Shown here piece by piece: positions 1 through 9,900 of a DNA stretch of 64,000 nucleotides. Both the position numbers and the translations under genes were made by a program. Each line of letters starts with the position of its first letter. The stretch's first letter is position 1. This stretch comes from Calamus simplicifolius. Taxonomy: Eukaryota; Streptophyta; Magnoliopsida; Arecales; Arecaceae. The stretch lies in NCBI GenBank assembly GCA_900491605.1, contig UESW01004074.1:1059187-1123186 (forward strand), written 5' to 3'. The notes under the pieces were generated by a model. That model searched no databases and was not told the origin of the DNA. It was given only the letters and a program-made list of their open reading frames with translations.

Positions 1-500
1 ATATCATGTCTTTATTTCAAATGACGTTGATGTTTGGTTTATCCAGATGTTAAATAAGCATTTTGCTGGGGCATCTGAAGCTACTGATGAGCTTTATTCA
101 TTGGCTATTGGTCCCGACAGTCGTGTGTTCTCGTATACTGGCTGTGTGGTGAACGGCGTTAAATTTATCACTGTTACTCGGGATGTCGGCCATAAAACAC
201 AGAATAGTGGCATTTGTGTTCCCTCTACTCATCTAGGAGAAGAAAACCTTTTATGGTATATTATTAGAGGTCCTTGAATTTCATTTTGTTAAAGGTTGTA
301 AGGCGATAATGTTCAAGTGCAAATGGTTTGAAACTGAACCAAAGCAGGAGAATGCAACAACATTATAATATTACAAGTATAAATATAGTTCAGAATGGTA
401 CAAACATGAGCCATTCATTTTAGCATCACAAGCTGAAAAGGTTTTCTACTTGATGATGATTTGAAGAACAATTCTAATTGGAAAGGTATACAAGGTTAGT
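1..500 (+). pseudogene. CACTA TNP2 transposase C-terminal tail (DUF4216 region), degenerate
   Basis: Residues read from 47 include FSYTGCVVNGVKFITVTRD followed by KTQNSGICVPS, the DUF4216 signature found near the C-terminus of plant CACTA transposases. The frame stops at 275-277. Recognisable family sequence continues in another frame: a KAIMFKCKWFETEP-like segment near 305-350, then a HEPFILASQAEKVFY-like segment near 405-450. At least one frameshift and one stop therefore break it. In this family the protein binds element termini and catalyses excision. Only its non-catalytic C-terminal part is present here. Confidence 0.8.
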
Positions 501-1377
501 CATCGTCATTTGTGGGATGATTTATGATGATGATGTGATGACAGTGAAGATAGTTCTTATATCATTCTAGTTTGTAAGATGTCTTGATATTGCGAGATGC
601 AGCTCTGACCATCTCGGCGCATCGATTTGGCTACATGGATTTAGTTCATTATGTTTTGCAGCTACATCATCAAGCTCGCGGATACAAGTCCGCACATCTG
701 ATTGATACGCGTCGTGGACAGAAGTTGCCTATTCTTCTGCCACCTGAGGTTGGACGACCATTGGGTGAGTTTCGCTCTGAGTTTCTGACCGAGATAGGAG
801 TGGTTGTACGTGACATGGCACCACTTGCGGTCAGAAAGTGGAGTGAGATCACTGATGCACAGAAAGCACCTATGATCGATCGACTTCAGGTCAGTATAAT
901 TGTATTAGATTACTTTAGATTACGTTTAATGTACTTAATATACCTTATAACTTTTATAATTTATATATATATATATATACTTGCAGGAGAAGTTCGATCT
1001 TGATATGAATTTAGATCATATTAAAAAAGGTATTGAGTTTCAAATGAATAAAGTTTATCGAGAATTTAGATATCGGCTTCATATCCACTTCATTAGTCAC
1101 GGTGGGGACACAAGTGTGAGCTTAGCAAAACAAAATAAGCCATCTCGTGTCTCGCAGAGTGACTGGGACTTTCTATGTGATTACTTTTATTCAGATGAGT
1201 ATAAGGTAAATACATCCATACAATATTTTAATAGTTTATTTTTTATAAACTCATGTAACCATTTTCATTAATTCTTTGATGTAGAAAAAATCAGAAACAA
1301 ATAAATCTAATCGGGAATTGCAGCCATATGCTGCTCTCACTGGATCGAAGTCTATACCGGCTCACTCTTATGATATG

Positions 1378-2609
1378 GTAAGGAATACTGTGAATCTAGT
1401 GCTTTTATATTCTAAGCATGAACCTAGGTATTCGATGCATGGGTCTAGTTGGTCTGAATTTGTCATCGTGTTGTAATGCCTGCGTATCTTACATCTGACA
1501 GTTCTTTTAGGGTCATCTTTGGTTCATTCAAATCTTCTTTTTTTTTCCCCATTGAGCAAATCATTCAAACAATTGAAGGTTAGCGGTATTGGCATTTTCA
1601 AAAATGGTGTAGATGTGTTGCTAAATTGCTAGCTCCTTCATTGACTGAAGTCATTATTCATTACCCATTTTGGTTTTCCTAAGCATTTTCATTGTTGCAA
1701 GTTTGGCAGATCAGTGGAATCATGTCCTTTGTACCATCACTTACTGCACTCAGATCACAACAACTAATCAGTTAGAAGTGGTATATAACCATTGCACCTA
1801 AGTCAGTTAGGATATATTTTAATGTGTCATGCTGTTTGAGTTTCAAATGTCCAAGTTTTGGAGGATGTTATTTCACTTGGCACGACACCAACTAGGTTGT
1901 GGTAGGATCCCTCCAGAAACAAAGATGAAAATGTGCATTAATATTGATCATCCATCTTCTTTAAAGAACATGCTGCTTGTTGTATCAAACGTTTCTTAGA
2001 AAAGAAGCTCCTTTCCCTTTGTTTGGGTAGGTTCTAAATTTCCTATCCCTTGATAATTTTGCTTAGGTTATCGGACGTGTTGCTATTCTCTTGCAGGCAA
2101 TTGTGGTAGGGTCGTTGGCAAGGATGTTCTTTTGATATTCTTTTGATATTCTTTTGATATGGTGCTCTATCTAGGATTTCACGTAAATTTTTGACCCACT
2201 GCCCTCAACTCAGCTGGTCGCGTGGCCCAGTTGGTCCAACAATGGCCCAACCTGATCCTTTCTCGCTTATTTTATCTCCTCTCCTTCCGATCTGCCTGCT
2301 CCCATCTTTGATCACTTATTTAATCTTCTCTCCTTCCGATCGTCTGCTGCGATCTTTGATCACCCCCATCTTGCTCCGTCTCGGTCAACCTCATTGGTAG
2401 AGGGAATGGTGGCAGCGGTGGACGTCTCTCCGTGCACGCTTGAATTGTCAGATTGGATTAGGTTCTCAAGTTGGGTCAGGGCCCGTTGAATTGTATGTGC
2501 TTTCCATGAAGTAGTGATTCTTTTACACTTTTTCAGCTCAAACAAAACTACTGACACTGTTCAAGGTGTTTGTCAATTCAGCCAGGCTGCTTTTTTTTTT
2601 TTTTAATAA

Positions 2610-2671
<62 letters not shown>

Positions 2672-2955
2672 TAAACTTCATCTCACTGCTCAAAAGCTTC
2701 ATTCGATGCGTCCTTATACTATTCCTCTATGCCCTTAGTAAGCCAATTTCACAGCAATGTCACTTAATTGAAACTGCAAATACTAAAGATTGGCAGTAGT
2801 AGTTGTGGAATTCTCTTTTAGTTTCAATTTTTTCTGTTTAGAGATGGCATTGATAATTGATAATATAATGACAATCCACCTCCATTGATACATTGATAAT
2901 TGTATTAGATTATTGTCTTAAATTATTGTTTTAAATTATTATTGTTTCTTTTCAG
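1378..2955 (+). other. Long intron of the PF03004 gene, probably enlarged by an insertion
   Basis: This 1.58-kb intron separates the exon ending in AHSYDM from the exon starting RDPVTGEEP. Other introns of the gene are about 80-100 bp. It contains a GC-richer block near 2190-2470 with two partly repeated copies of a ctccttccgatc / tttgatcac motif, a poly-T run at 2590, and a (TA)n microsatellite. I see no coding family in it. The small ORFs at 2191-2400 and 2360-2557 are not supported. Confidence 0.5.
2609..2666. repeat. (TA)n microsatellite
   Basis: An uninterrupted run of about 29 TA dinucleotides inside the long intron of the CACTA-1 second gene. A shorter (TA)n run lies in the first intron at about 961-980. 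Confidence 0.95.
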
Positions 2956-3719
2956 AGAGATCCTGTTACTGGAGAGGAGCCATCAAGACTTCATATGTGG
3001 AATACTCTTCATTTTGATAGAAGAAGAATCAATGGATAAATGAAAAAGCTGAAGAAATCCATGTAAGTTTTATCAATTGAAAATACAATATTATTGAATG
3101 TAATGTTTTATACTAAACATATTGAATTTGTTTTCTTTTCATTGCAGACACAGTTAATAGAGCGACTTTCCTCACAGGACTCTACAGGAGAACCAATCAA
3201 TGAGGATGTCATTTTGGAGGAGGTTTTAGGCTCTAGATCTGGTTATAAAAGAGGATGGGGTCCATTACCGAAGGGTACATCGAGAATTAGAGTAGTTCTT
3301 CATCTTCTGAAAGCTCACAATTAAAGGGTGAATTACATGAGTGTCGAGAGCTCATCGCTCAGCAAGAGAATAAGCTTGCTCAACAAGAAGATAAGCTCGC
3401 TCAGCAAGAGAAGACTATCCAGGATCTACAGGCGACGACTGCTGAGCTCGCTGCTTTCATGCGACAGTTTGTGCCTGGATATCATCCTAGTGGATCACAG
3501 CAGACTTCACCTCCATAGTACATGTATTTTTTTTTTAATTATGTATTTTTTGAAACATTGTATATGATGATTTTATTGAAATGAATGAAAACTTTTATTA
3601 AATTATTTTGTGAAACTTTTATATTAGAAAATTATTTCTAGTATCGTTGCTTTAATATTATATTATTGTAACAGGTGTAATACAAAAAAAATATTAAAAT
3701 TAAATATTTTTAAAATTTA

Positions 3720-4321
3720 ATTAAAAACCTATTACGGCGACTTATTTTCGCCGTAATATTAACCTATTACGGCGAAACTAGTCGTCGTAATAGGTATTTA
3801 ATTAAATTTTAAAAATATTAAAAACCTATTACGGTGACTTATTTTCGCCGTAATATCAACCTATTATGGCAAAAATAAGTCGTCGTAATAGGTTTTTAAT
3901 TAAATTTTAAAATTTAATTAAATACCTATTACGGCGACTTATTTTCGCCGTAATATCAACCTATTACGGCGAAACTAAGTCGCCGTAATAGGTTTTTAAT
4001 ATTTTAAATTTAATTAAATACCTATTACGACGACTTATTTTCGCCGTAATAGGTTGATATTACGGCGAAAATAAGTCACCGTAATAGGTTTTTAATATTT
4101 TTAAAATTTAATTAAATACCTATTACGACGACTTAGTTTCGCCGTAATAGGTTAATATTACGGCGAAAATAAGTCGCCGTTATAGGTTATTACGACAATA
4201 TACTACGACGATTTGTAATGTATTACGACGAATGTTTTATCATCGTAATAAGTTATTACGACGACTTTTGTACCTATTGCGACGAATTAATTCGTCGTAA
4301 TAAGTCATTTTTTTTGTAATG
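3720..4321. repeat. CACTA-1 subterminal palindromic repeat array and right TIR
   Basis: Many copies of CCTATTACGGCGACTTA-type units alternate with their reverse complement TCGCCGTAATAGG, separated by short AT-rich spacers (TTTAATTAAATTTTAAAA). Inner copies are CGGCGA/TCGCCG; copies near the end change to CGACGA/TCGTCG. Neighbouring units can pair as nested hairpins. In CACTA elements such subterminal repeats are the transposase-binding sites. The terminus proper is at 4309-4321. Confidence 0.85.
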
Positions 4322-4712
4322 GGAGGGAGTGGAAGCCTTCAAAAAGGGAAACAGAATATCAATAAGATTAATCATTGAAACATAAATAAGTGGGCATATT
4401 CTACATTACCGGAGCTGGTCCTTGGTAGCCGTGGGAGAACTGGGATGCCATCACCACTTTCTGCCATCGCTCTCTCTTCTCCCTTCTCTCATTTCTCCTC
4501 TCTTTCAGTCACTGAACCAATGGGAATGGTCTACTTTATGAGGGTCAGAGGCTCCTTTATAATGCTCTAACTAGCTGGATCTCAAAGCAAGTCAAGGAAC
4601 GATGGGGGAATTTAAGAACGGCCGAAATCGATTTCGATGAGACCCAAGCGCGACGCTTTTTATATGAACTCCAAACTACGGGAATGAGGGAACTTATCGT
4701 CGGCGTCTCCAT
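4322..4712. other. Flank between CACTA-1 and the 60-bp array; no gene seen
   Basis: Unremarkable mixed-composition sequence with a pyrimidine-rich stretch near 4470-4505. I see no ORF with a recognisable family and no element terminus beyond the CACTA-1 end. Confidence 0.4.
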
Positions 4713-4975
4713 GATTTAGGGCACAACGAGGGAAGCCGCAGGAGCTTAGGGATGAAGGGAGGCGGCACTCGGGATTTAGGGCACGACAAGGGAAGCCATG
4801 GGAGCTTAGGGATGAAGGGAGGTGGCAGCCAGGATCTAGGGCACAACGAGATAATTGAAGCCATGGGAGCTCAGGGATGAAGGTGGCGGCACTCGGGATC
4901 TAGGGCACAATGAGGGAATTGAAGCTGCGGGAGCTCAGGGATGAAGGAAGGCAACACTCGGGACTTTGAGGCAGT
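4713..4975. repeat. 60-bp tandem repeat, about four copies
   Basis: Units begin at 4713, 4773, 4833 and 4897 (spacing 60, 60, 64), with a fading copy at about 4962. Each unit reads approximately gatttagggcac, then aacgaggga, agcc, ggagcttagggatgaag and ggcggcactcgg. The GC-rich purine-biased unit contrasts with its AT-rich surroundings. It abuts the left side of a degenerate CACTA-type subterminal region, where such arrays are common. Confidence 0.85.
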
Positions 4976-4989
4976 GCTCAAGACTTTGG

Positions 4990-5651
4990 GATTTTTGGGC
5001 AAAGAGGCCTTCGTCTACGAAATTTATGAAATTCATAGGCAAAGGTTCCACTAGGTTATTATCTATTAATTTCATTTTAATCATAAGCAAAGGTTAGCCT
5101 GTGCCTTTGTCTACTAATTTTACAAATTTTATAGGCAAAGGCACGTACAGCAAGAAGTCTATGCCTATAATTTTTATGAAAATCGTAGGTAATGACTTTT
5201 CTCTAAATTTTTATTTAAAAATTGATAAAATTACAAAGGTTCAGTAAATCTTTGCCTATGATTTTCATTATGTCATAGGAAAAGGTTCAGATAGAAGCCT
5301 TTCCTTATGATTTTCATAAAAATTATTAAAAAAGCATTTTAAGAAAAATATTGATGAATGATTTTGCCTCCAAAAATTTATTGATCCAAGAACAAAACAT
5401 TCCCTATGGTTTTTACTAAAATCATAGGCAAAGGTTTTCTCACAAGAGACCTTTCCCTACGATTTTTGATTTTGTCTTAGGGAATGATATTTCCATAACA
5501 AATAAAAATGTTTATATTAAAAATTCTTTCACTATAGAATTTTTCTTTACGATTTTAATGTAATTAAACAAAAAAGATTTCTTTAGACTACGACTTTAAA
5601 TTCGTAGGTGCGGAAAATCGTAGGAAAAGCCTACATTAATTATAGTAATTA
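4990..5651 (+). mobile_element. Degenerate CACTA-type subterminal region, CCTACGATTTT family
   Basis: Repeated, alternately oriented motifs such as cctatgattttcat, aaaatcataggcaaagg and cctttccctacgattttt match those in the better preserved end at 13780-14672. Read inward from 5651 the right edge is TACTATAATTAATGTAGGC, then TTTTCCTACGATTTT. That is a plausible decayed version of the CACTACAAGAAAATTGAC terminus at 14672. No coding part or left terminus is attached. The end assignment is tentative. Confidence 0.5.
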
Positions 5652-7199
5652 GACAAATAGGGTATTTAAGATTTTGCAAAGCTTTTAGGCATGTTTGTAA
5701 TTAGGTCTAAAATAATGTAGTTCCTTTTCACTCCAACAGACTAGATTGAACATAGGATTACTTCTTTTAAACTAGGAATTTTGAAGGGAAATGATTGCAT
5801 GGATAAAGAGATTTTCATAATTCAAGTAAGAATTTACAAAAACTAAGGAGCCAAAACAAAAGCACATAGCACATGTCAAAACACCATTTCACAACTTTTA
5901 AAATAAAAACAATTACTTCTTTAAAAAAAATTAAATATTCATTAATATCATTTAAAAACACCTTGGGAAGAAGCTAGAAAAACAAATTCCTAGCTTTTTT
6001 TGTGTGTGACTACCCTCATATCTTTCAAATTTGGTGAACCTAATTGCAAAAATTAGTTATATATAATTATCAAACATAAAATATATCAAATAATGCCTAT
6101 TAGATAAAACTTCAGAGCAACAAAAAATATATCAAATAATGCCATTTCATGATTTTCTACTCCTCTTTTGCTATCCCTTTTCTAGTTTTACGATCTATCT
6201 GGTCTTACTCTTTTCATATTTTCCTATATATTTGTGTCATTAATAACATTTTCATATTTTTCCCTCTTTATGATTATAGGACTTGGATCAATTAATAGCT
6301 TATAAGAAAGATCTAAGATTCAAACCATGATATGGTATTTTCATATATATTTTCTATAAAAAAATTCATTTTCTTTGTTTTCCTATCTTGCAGAATAGTA
6401 GCCAATTAAAGGTTTTTGTATATAAAGAATTCGTAGATTGAATGCAACTAACGGGCACATAAATCATGAGCAACAATCTTGTGCTTAGTCACACATTTGC
6501 AATTCACTAACATATTCAAGGATTTTGATGCATCAACCATATTATGTGCACCTTTTTCTGGCTAAACAAAGACAACCATTTTCAAGTTTTCACATGTAAA
6601 TCTTGTTTAACCAGCTACTCTTGACCTTTCTTAATGTGTCCATTTTTATCCATATGCTAACAAATGATAGCTAATCATTTCATTGAATTTGCTCAAATGA
6701 CAAACTCTAGTGTATTTGATGTAAATATTTTTATCTTCCAAATATTTACAAGGAATATATTAGATTTAAGTTTGCTTATTTATTTTTCTCTCTTCAAAAA
6801 TATGTTGACCAAAAAGAGGCAACATTTAGATCGATAGTCTTAGACCAACTTAGACTTAAATTAACTTGATATAACTGGTTACTAATTTTCCAGGCACTAC
6901 TTAATAATATAGTTTTTAAAAGTATAGATTGAAGAACCAAAATTCCAAGCACGCACATAAAATCTTTTTCTTCTTATTCTTTTCAAATATTGTAACATAC
7001 ATCTTATCCATATGTTCAAATTATAAAACAACTACATCCAATGAGAGGTGAGGAAACTAACATGTTTGTGCAAATCTTAGATTGCAAAATGTCAATAGAA
7101 TAAATCAATTGAAAAGGATACATCCTTCTATTTTTTGAAATAAGAAAATTTTAAGTAAGATTCAAATCATTGACACTAGACTATAGGGATTAACCAAGT
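5652..7199. other. AT-rich intergenic sequence, no gene recognised
   Basis: About 1.5 kb of AT-rich sequence with no ORF of a recognisable family, no LTR-like termini and no tandem array that I can see. Confidence 0.5.
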
Positions 7200-7229
7200 T
7201 TAACCAAATAATAACATTATCTCACTGTA

Positions 7230-7526
7230 ATGATGGGAACACTGTGGCCTGATAAAAGTCATCTTAGCATGCATCGGCAGGACCCTGCGCATGATGCGGA
7301 TTACATTGGCGACCGGCAAGAAATGGTCCTGCTCCCGGATTCGGTTGACGCGGGGGTGGTCGGCGGCGGCAACGGCTACAGCAGTGGAGGAGGAGGAGGC
7401 GGCGGACGGGTCGACGATGCCATTAGGGACTGAGTTCCCGGCGGATGGACCAGCCTCGCTAGCATCGTCTCCTCTGGCTGGGCCGGTGTGGCTCGCATCG
7501 ACCCCATCGGCGGACGGCTTGGCCAT
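7230..7526 (-). pseudogene. NF-YB (LEC1-like) transcription factor, truncated copy 1
   Basis: The start ATG is at 7526-7524. An Ala/Ser-rich N-terminus of about 65 residues leads into REQDHFLPVANVIRIMRRVL, the opening of the NF-YB histone-fold domain. IRIMRR rather than SRIMKK is the form seen in LEC1-type proteins. Similarity ends after MHAKM at about 7240, just past helix 1, and unrelated sequence follows to a stop. Most of the histone fold (NF-YC contact and CCAAT-binding regions) is therefore missing. The N-terminus resembles the second copy (57697-57206): MA, SADG(V/I)DA and NASEAG/DASEAG are shared. What remains has no stop, so this copy was broken by truncation. A short product from it is possible but unlikely to work. 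Confidence 0.8.
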
Positions 7527-8030
7527 TTCTTTACAGCCACAACAGTTTGGTCGGTGAAGAGGAGACGGAGAAGAGAGACGTTATACGCCGTTTGTGCATC
7601 CAGTGTGAAGAGGACACGTGGCTAATGTGCCCCCTGGCCCCCACCAAGCTCTAAAAGTACAAGGACAAAATTTAAGTGCAGGTCACTTCGTGTTAGGCTA
7701 CGATTCCCGCTTAAAACGTGCCGCTAAAAGAGCTAGTCGGAGGCGAGAGAATCGTGAAGCGTATTGGCTATCAAGCCGAGCACGGCACTTTCTCGCCCGT
7801 AAGGGCATGAAAATGTTGCTGACCAAAGAATGTCAGACGAGGCATGAAACGTGGGAGAGAAAACGATAAAAAAGACTAGCTGGCTAAAATAAATTCTCAG
7901 TTAGGATAGGCAATTTGATTTAATGCATATTGGGGAACCGTTCGATGGCTCTGATGCACTGGGTTAAGTAGGGCCCCATGCGTCAGATTGGAACAAGACA
8001 GGCAGTATTCTTAGTAGTTTTGTTGCAGGC
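7527..8030 (-). promoter_or_regulatory. Upstream region of NF-YB copy 1
   Basis: This lies 5' of the NF-YB start. Its distal part (about 7825-8027) is recognisably similar to 51570-51790. Shared stretches include accaaagaatg, aggcatgaaa followed by gtgggaga, and cagattggaac followed later by ttcttagtagttt. A shorter similarity to about 57925-57985 is also visible (gttgaccaaag, cgtcagagaag). I read it as a duplicated NF-YB promoter or 5' flank. No specific element is asserted. The region includes a small open frame (7618-7869) that I do not support as coding. Confidence 0.5.
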
Positions 8031-8249
8031 TCCCAGAGTGGAATGCTAAGTATCAGACAAGCGTTACTTTCAAATTTATTTTTTTTAGAATATTAAAATA
8101 TACTTTTTTTTTCCTAACATAAACATTTTTCTTTTTATCTGGCTCCCTCTATAATGTTTTTGAAATAACTTAAAAGGATTGAAGAACAATGTAACTATGA
8201 AAATGGAATAAATATATCATTCCTCTAGTCTATGATGCATGAGAAATGT
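8031..8249. other. Short spacer, no feature
   Basis: AT-rich sequence between the NF-YB upstream region and a copia remnant. Nothing recognised. Confidence 0.4.
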
Positions 8250-9690
8250 GTTAAGAATAATCATCCCATCTAAGCATGAGTTCAGATGATTACATAAAGA
8301 TGCCTTCAATTGTTGAGTGGAGAAAAAAATCATTTGTCTTGTCCAAAGGAGTAAAAAGCTTCATTTCTAACTCTAGTTGCAATTGTCCTTCAATTCCTCT
8401 AGTCGTTGATAACAAAGTCAAATAATGAGAAAATAATAATAATGAATGATGAATCATCAAGTAACTATCCAATAGAAATTAAATTTTTGATGATATTAGA
8501 AATAGCTAGTAATTGTCTAGGAAATAGAAAGCCTTAAGGTGTAGAAATTGATGTATTACTAATATGAGTAATTCTAAGTTTCTTACCAACACCAACCATA
8601 ATTCCATCTCTTCCTTTGTAAGGCCTAATGTTAATAAGATTACCTACATCATTTGTAAAAGGAGATGTTGCTCCAGTATCAAGAATTCATTTTGGATATT
8701 CAGAATCATTTATAAAGAATGCAACAAGAGAACTTGAAATATCCTCCTCTTGATATGCATGATTGAACCTCTTATAATACTGTAATGCTGTATACCTAGG
8801 CTTATTGTGGATTTGGCATACAATGGAAGAGCATTAAATCTAGTTGGTTTTCTATAGCTCTTATTGTGAAAAGTTGGAATTTAGATCTCTGTTATTGTTT
8901 TTATTATTGCCATGAAAGGTTTCCCTTCCTCTTTAACTAGCTCGCCCTCTAAATGGGTGATTGTTAGAGCATCCACTTCCATAGTTTGCAACAAAGGCTT
9001 ATTTTTTATGAGCAAATTTAGTCTTGTGATGCTTTTCATAATCAAATAAGAAGTTTGTAAATTTATCAAGTGAGAGAGATGGAGAATGGGCCTATATGGC
9101 TATGATAAAACTTTCATATGTATCACCAAGCCTATTGAGAGATTAGTATACTTTATCACTAACATTGACTAGTTCATTGATGGCAACCAGTTCATTGATA
9201 ATCATTTTTACTACTTATAGATATGCTTTAAGCGTGGGATGCTCCTCCCTATGTACTTCTATTAGTTTTTATATGTGATCTTGGGCTCTTTGCATTGAGG
9301 AGCTTGCAAAGTGTTCCTCTAAGGCTTTCCATATATATTCTTCTTACTAAAGAAAGTCCAACAGCAAGAGTATGAACTTCATGTAATAAAGTAGCTATGA
9401 TAAAGCTTTTGATAAGCCTATCCTCTTGCAACCAAATTGACAAAGGGGCATTTTATTATTCATTGCCTTCAAAATAGATTATAGTAGATTTAGGTGCTTT
9501 TAAGTTGGAAAGAACATGGTCTACCATTAATGTAACTTCGATTAGTGAAAGTATTTTGTCTTGCCAAGTGATATAGTTCTTTGGAGTTAATTTTTCACTA
9601 ACCATAGCAGAGATTTGAGCTATGGTTGTAATAGTGAGGGAAGTAGACCAGGTTCAGGAGGCAATTGAGGGAAAAAAATCAATATGAGAA
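8250..9690 (-). pseudogene. Ty1/copia gag-protease-GAG_pre-integrase remnant
   Basis: Read on the minus strand, a gag segment runs from about 9690. It includes recognisable sequence such as MVDHVLSNLKAPKS and LPLSIWLQEDRLIKSFI-like blocks, followed by a degenerate Arg/Gly/Asn-rich region (about 8880-9010). The protease motif ILDTGAT lies at about 8660-8690. A GAG_pre-integrase-like stretch follows (LLAISNIIKNLISIG near 8470-8510, then FDFVIND). Stops and frameshifts are frequent. In an intact element these domains make the virus-like particle and process the polyprotein. No integrase or RT is attached on the left. The SIRE LTR at 9901 lies just upstream. Confidence 0.75.
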
Positions 9691-9900
9691 AAAGGTTCTC
9701 ATGTACATGGCTTTGGTATCTTAAAAAGGTTTGAAATACTTTTATGGAATTACTCACATTCCCTCAATGGTTCAGAGTGTTGTATCATTATTTATTTAGA
9801 AAAATTATATATGCAAGTAAGGAAGAAAAATTACAAAAAAAGAGAAAAAATTATAACTATACAATTAGAAGAGAATTTGAATCCCTTCCCTATTACACAC

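Larger units (their letters stand above)
570..3518 (+). pseudogene. CACTA second gene, PF03004 (Transposase_24 / Ptta-En-Spm) family, five visible exons, frameshifted
   Basis: Visible exons are roughly 570-889, 986-1205, 1285-1377, 2956-3062 and 3148-3518, with donors GTCAGT, GTAAAT, GTAAGG and GTAAGT. Exon 1 contains GRPLGEFRSEFLTEIGVVVR and the APLAVRKWSEI block typical of PF03004. Later exons show RDPVTGEEPSRLHMWNTLHF and ILEEVLGSRSGYKRGWGPLP. The C-terminus is a coiled coil of repeated AQQE(N/D)KL units and ends at the TAG at 3516-3518. One frameshift is evident near 3020 and another near 3290, so no full product is made. The role is inferred from the family as the accessory, TnpA-like protein of CACTA elements. 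The promoter and any 5' exon were not identified. Confidence 0.8.
1..4321 (+). mobile_element. CACTA-1 (En/Spm) transposon, 3' part
   Basis: The 3' portion of a plus-strand CACTA element whose 5' part lies outside the window. In order it holds the tail of a TNP2-type transposase with a DUF4216-like segment, a multi-exon PF03004-type second gene, a 3' UTR and about 600 bp of palindromic subterminal repeats. It ends in TTTTTTTGTAATG at 4309-4321. Read inward this is CATTACAAAAAAAATGACTT, a one-base variant of the canonical CACTA end. The same terminus, conserved for about 170 bp, recurs at 16346, which confirms the boundary. Stops and frameshifts in both genes make it non-autonomous. Confidence 0.85.

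Noticed and set aside
2191..2557. Possible captured gene fragment in the CACTA-1 intron
   Set aside because: GC-richer than its surroundings and partly repeated internally, but no recognisable protein family on either strand. It remains only a possible insertion.
3720..4300. CRISPR-like regular repeats
   Set aside because: Repeats are palindromic, alternate in orientation, lack unique spacers and end at a CACTA terminus in a plant context. They are transposon subterminal repeats.
7618..7869. 83-residue ORF upstream of NF-YB copy 1
   Set aside because: Lies in the duplicated upstream region. The equivalent stretches at 51570-51790 and 57925-57990 do not keep the frame.
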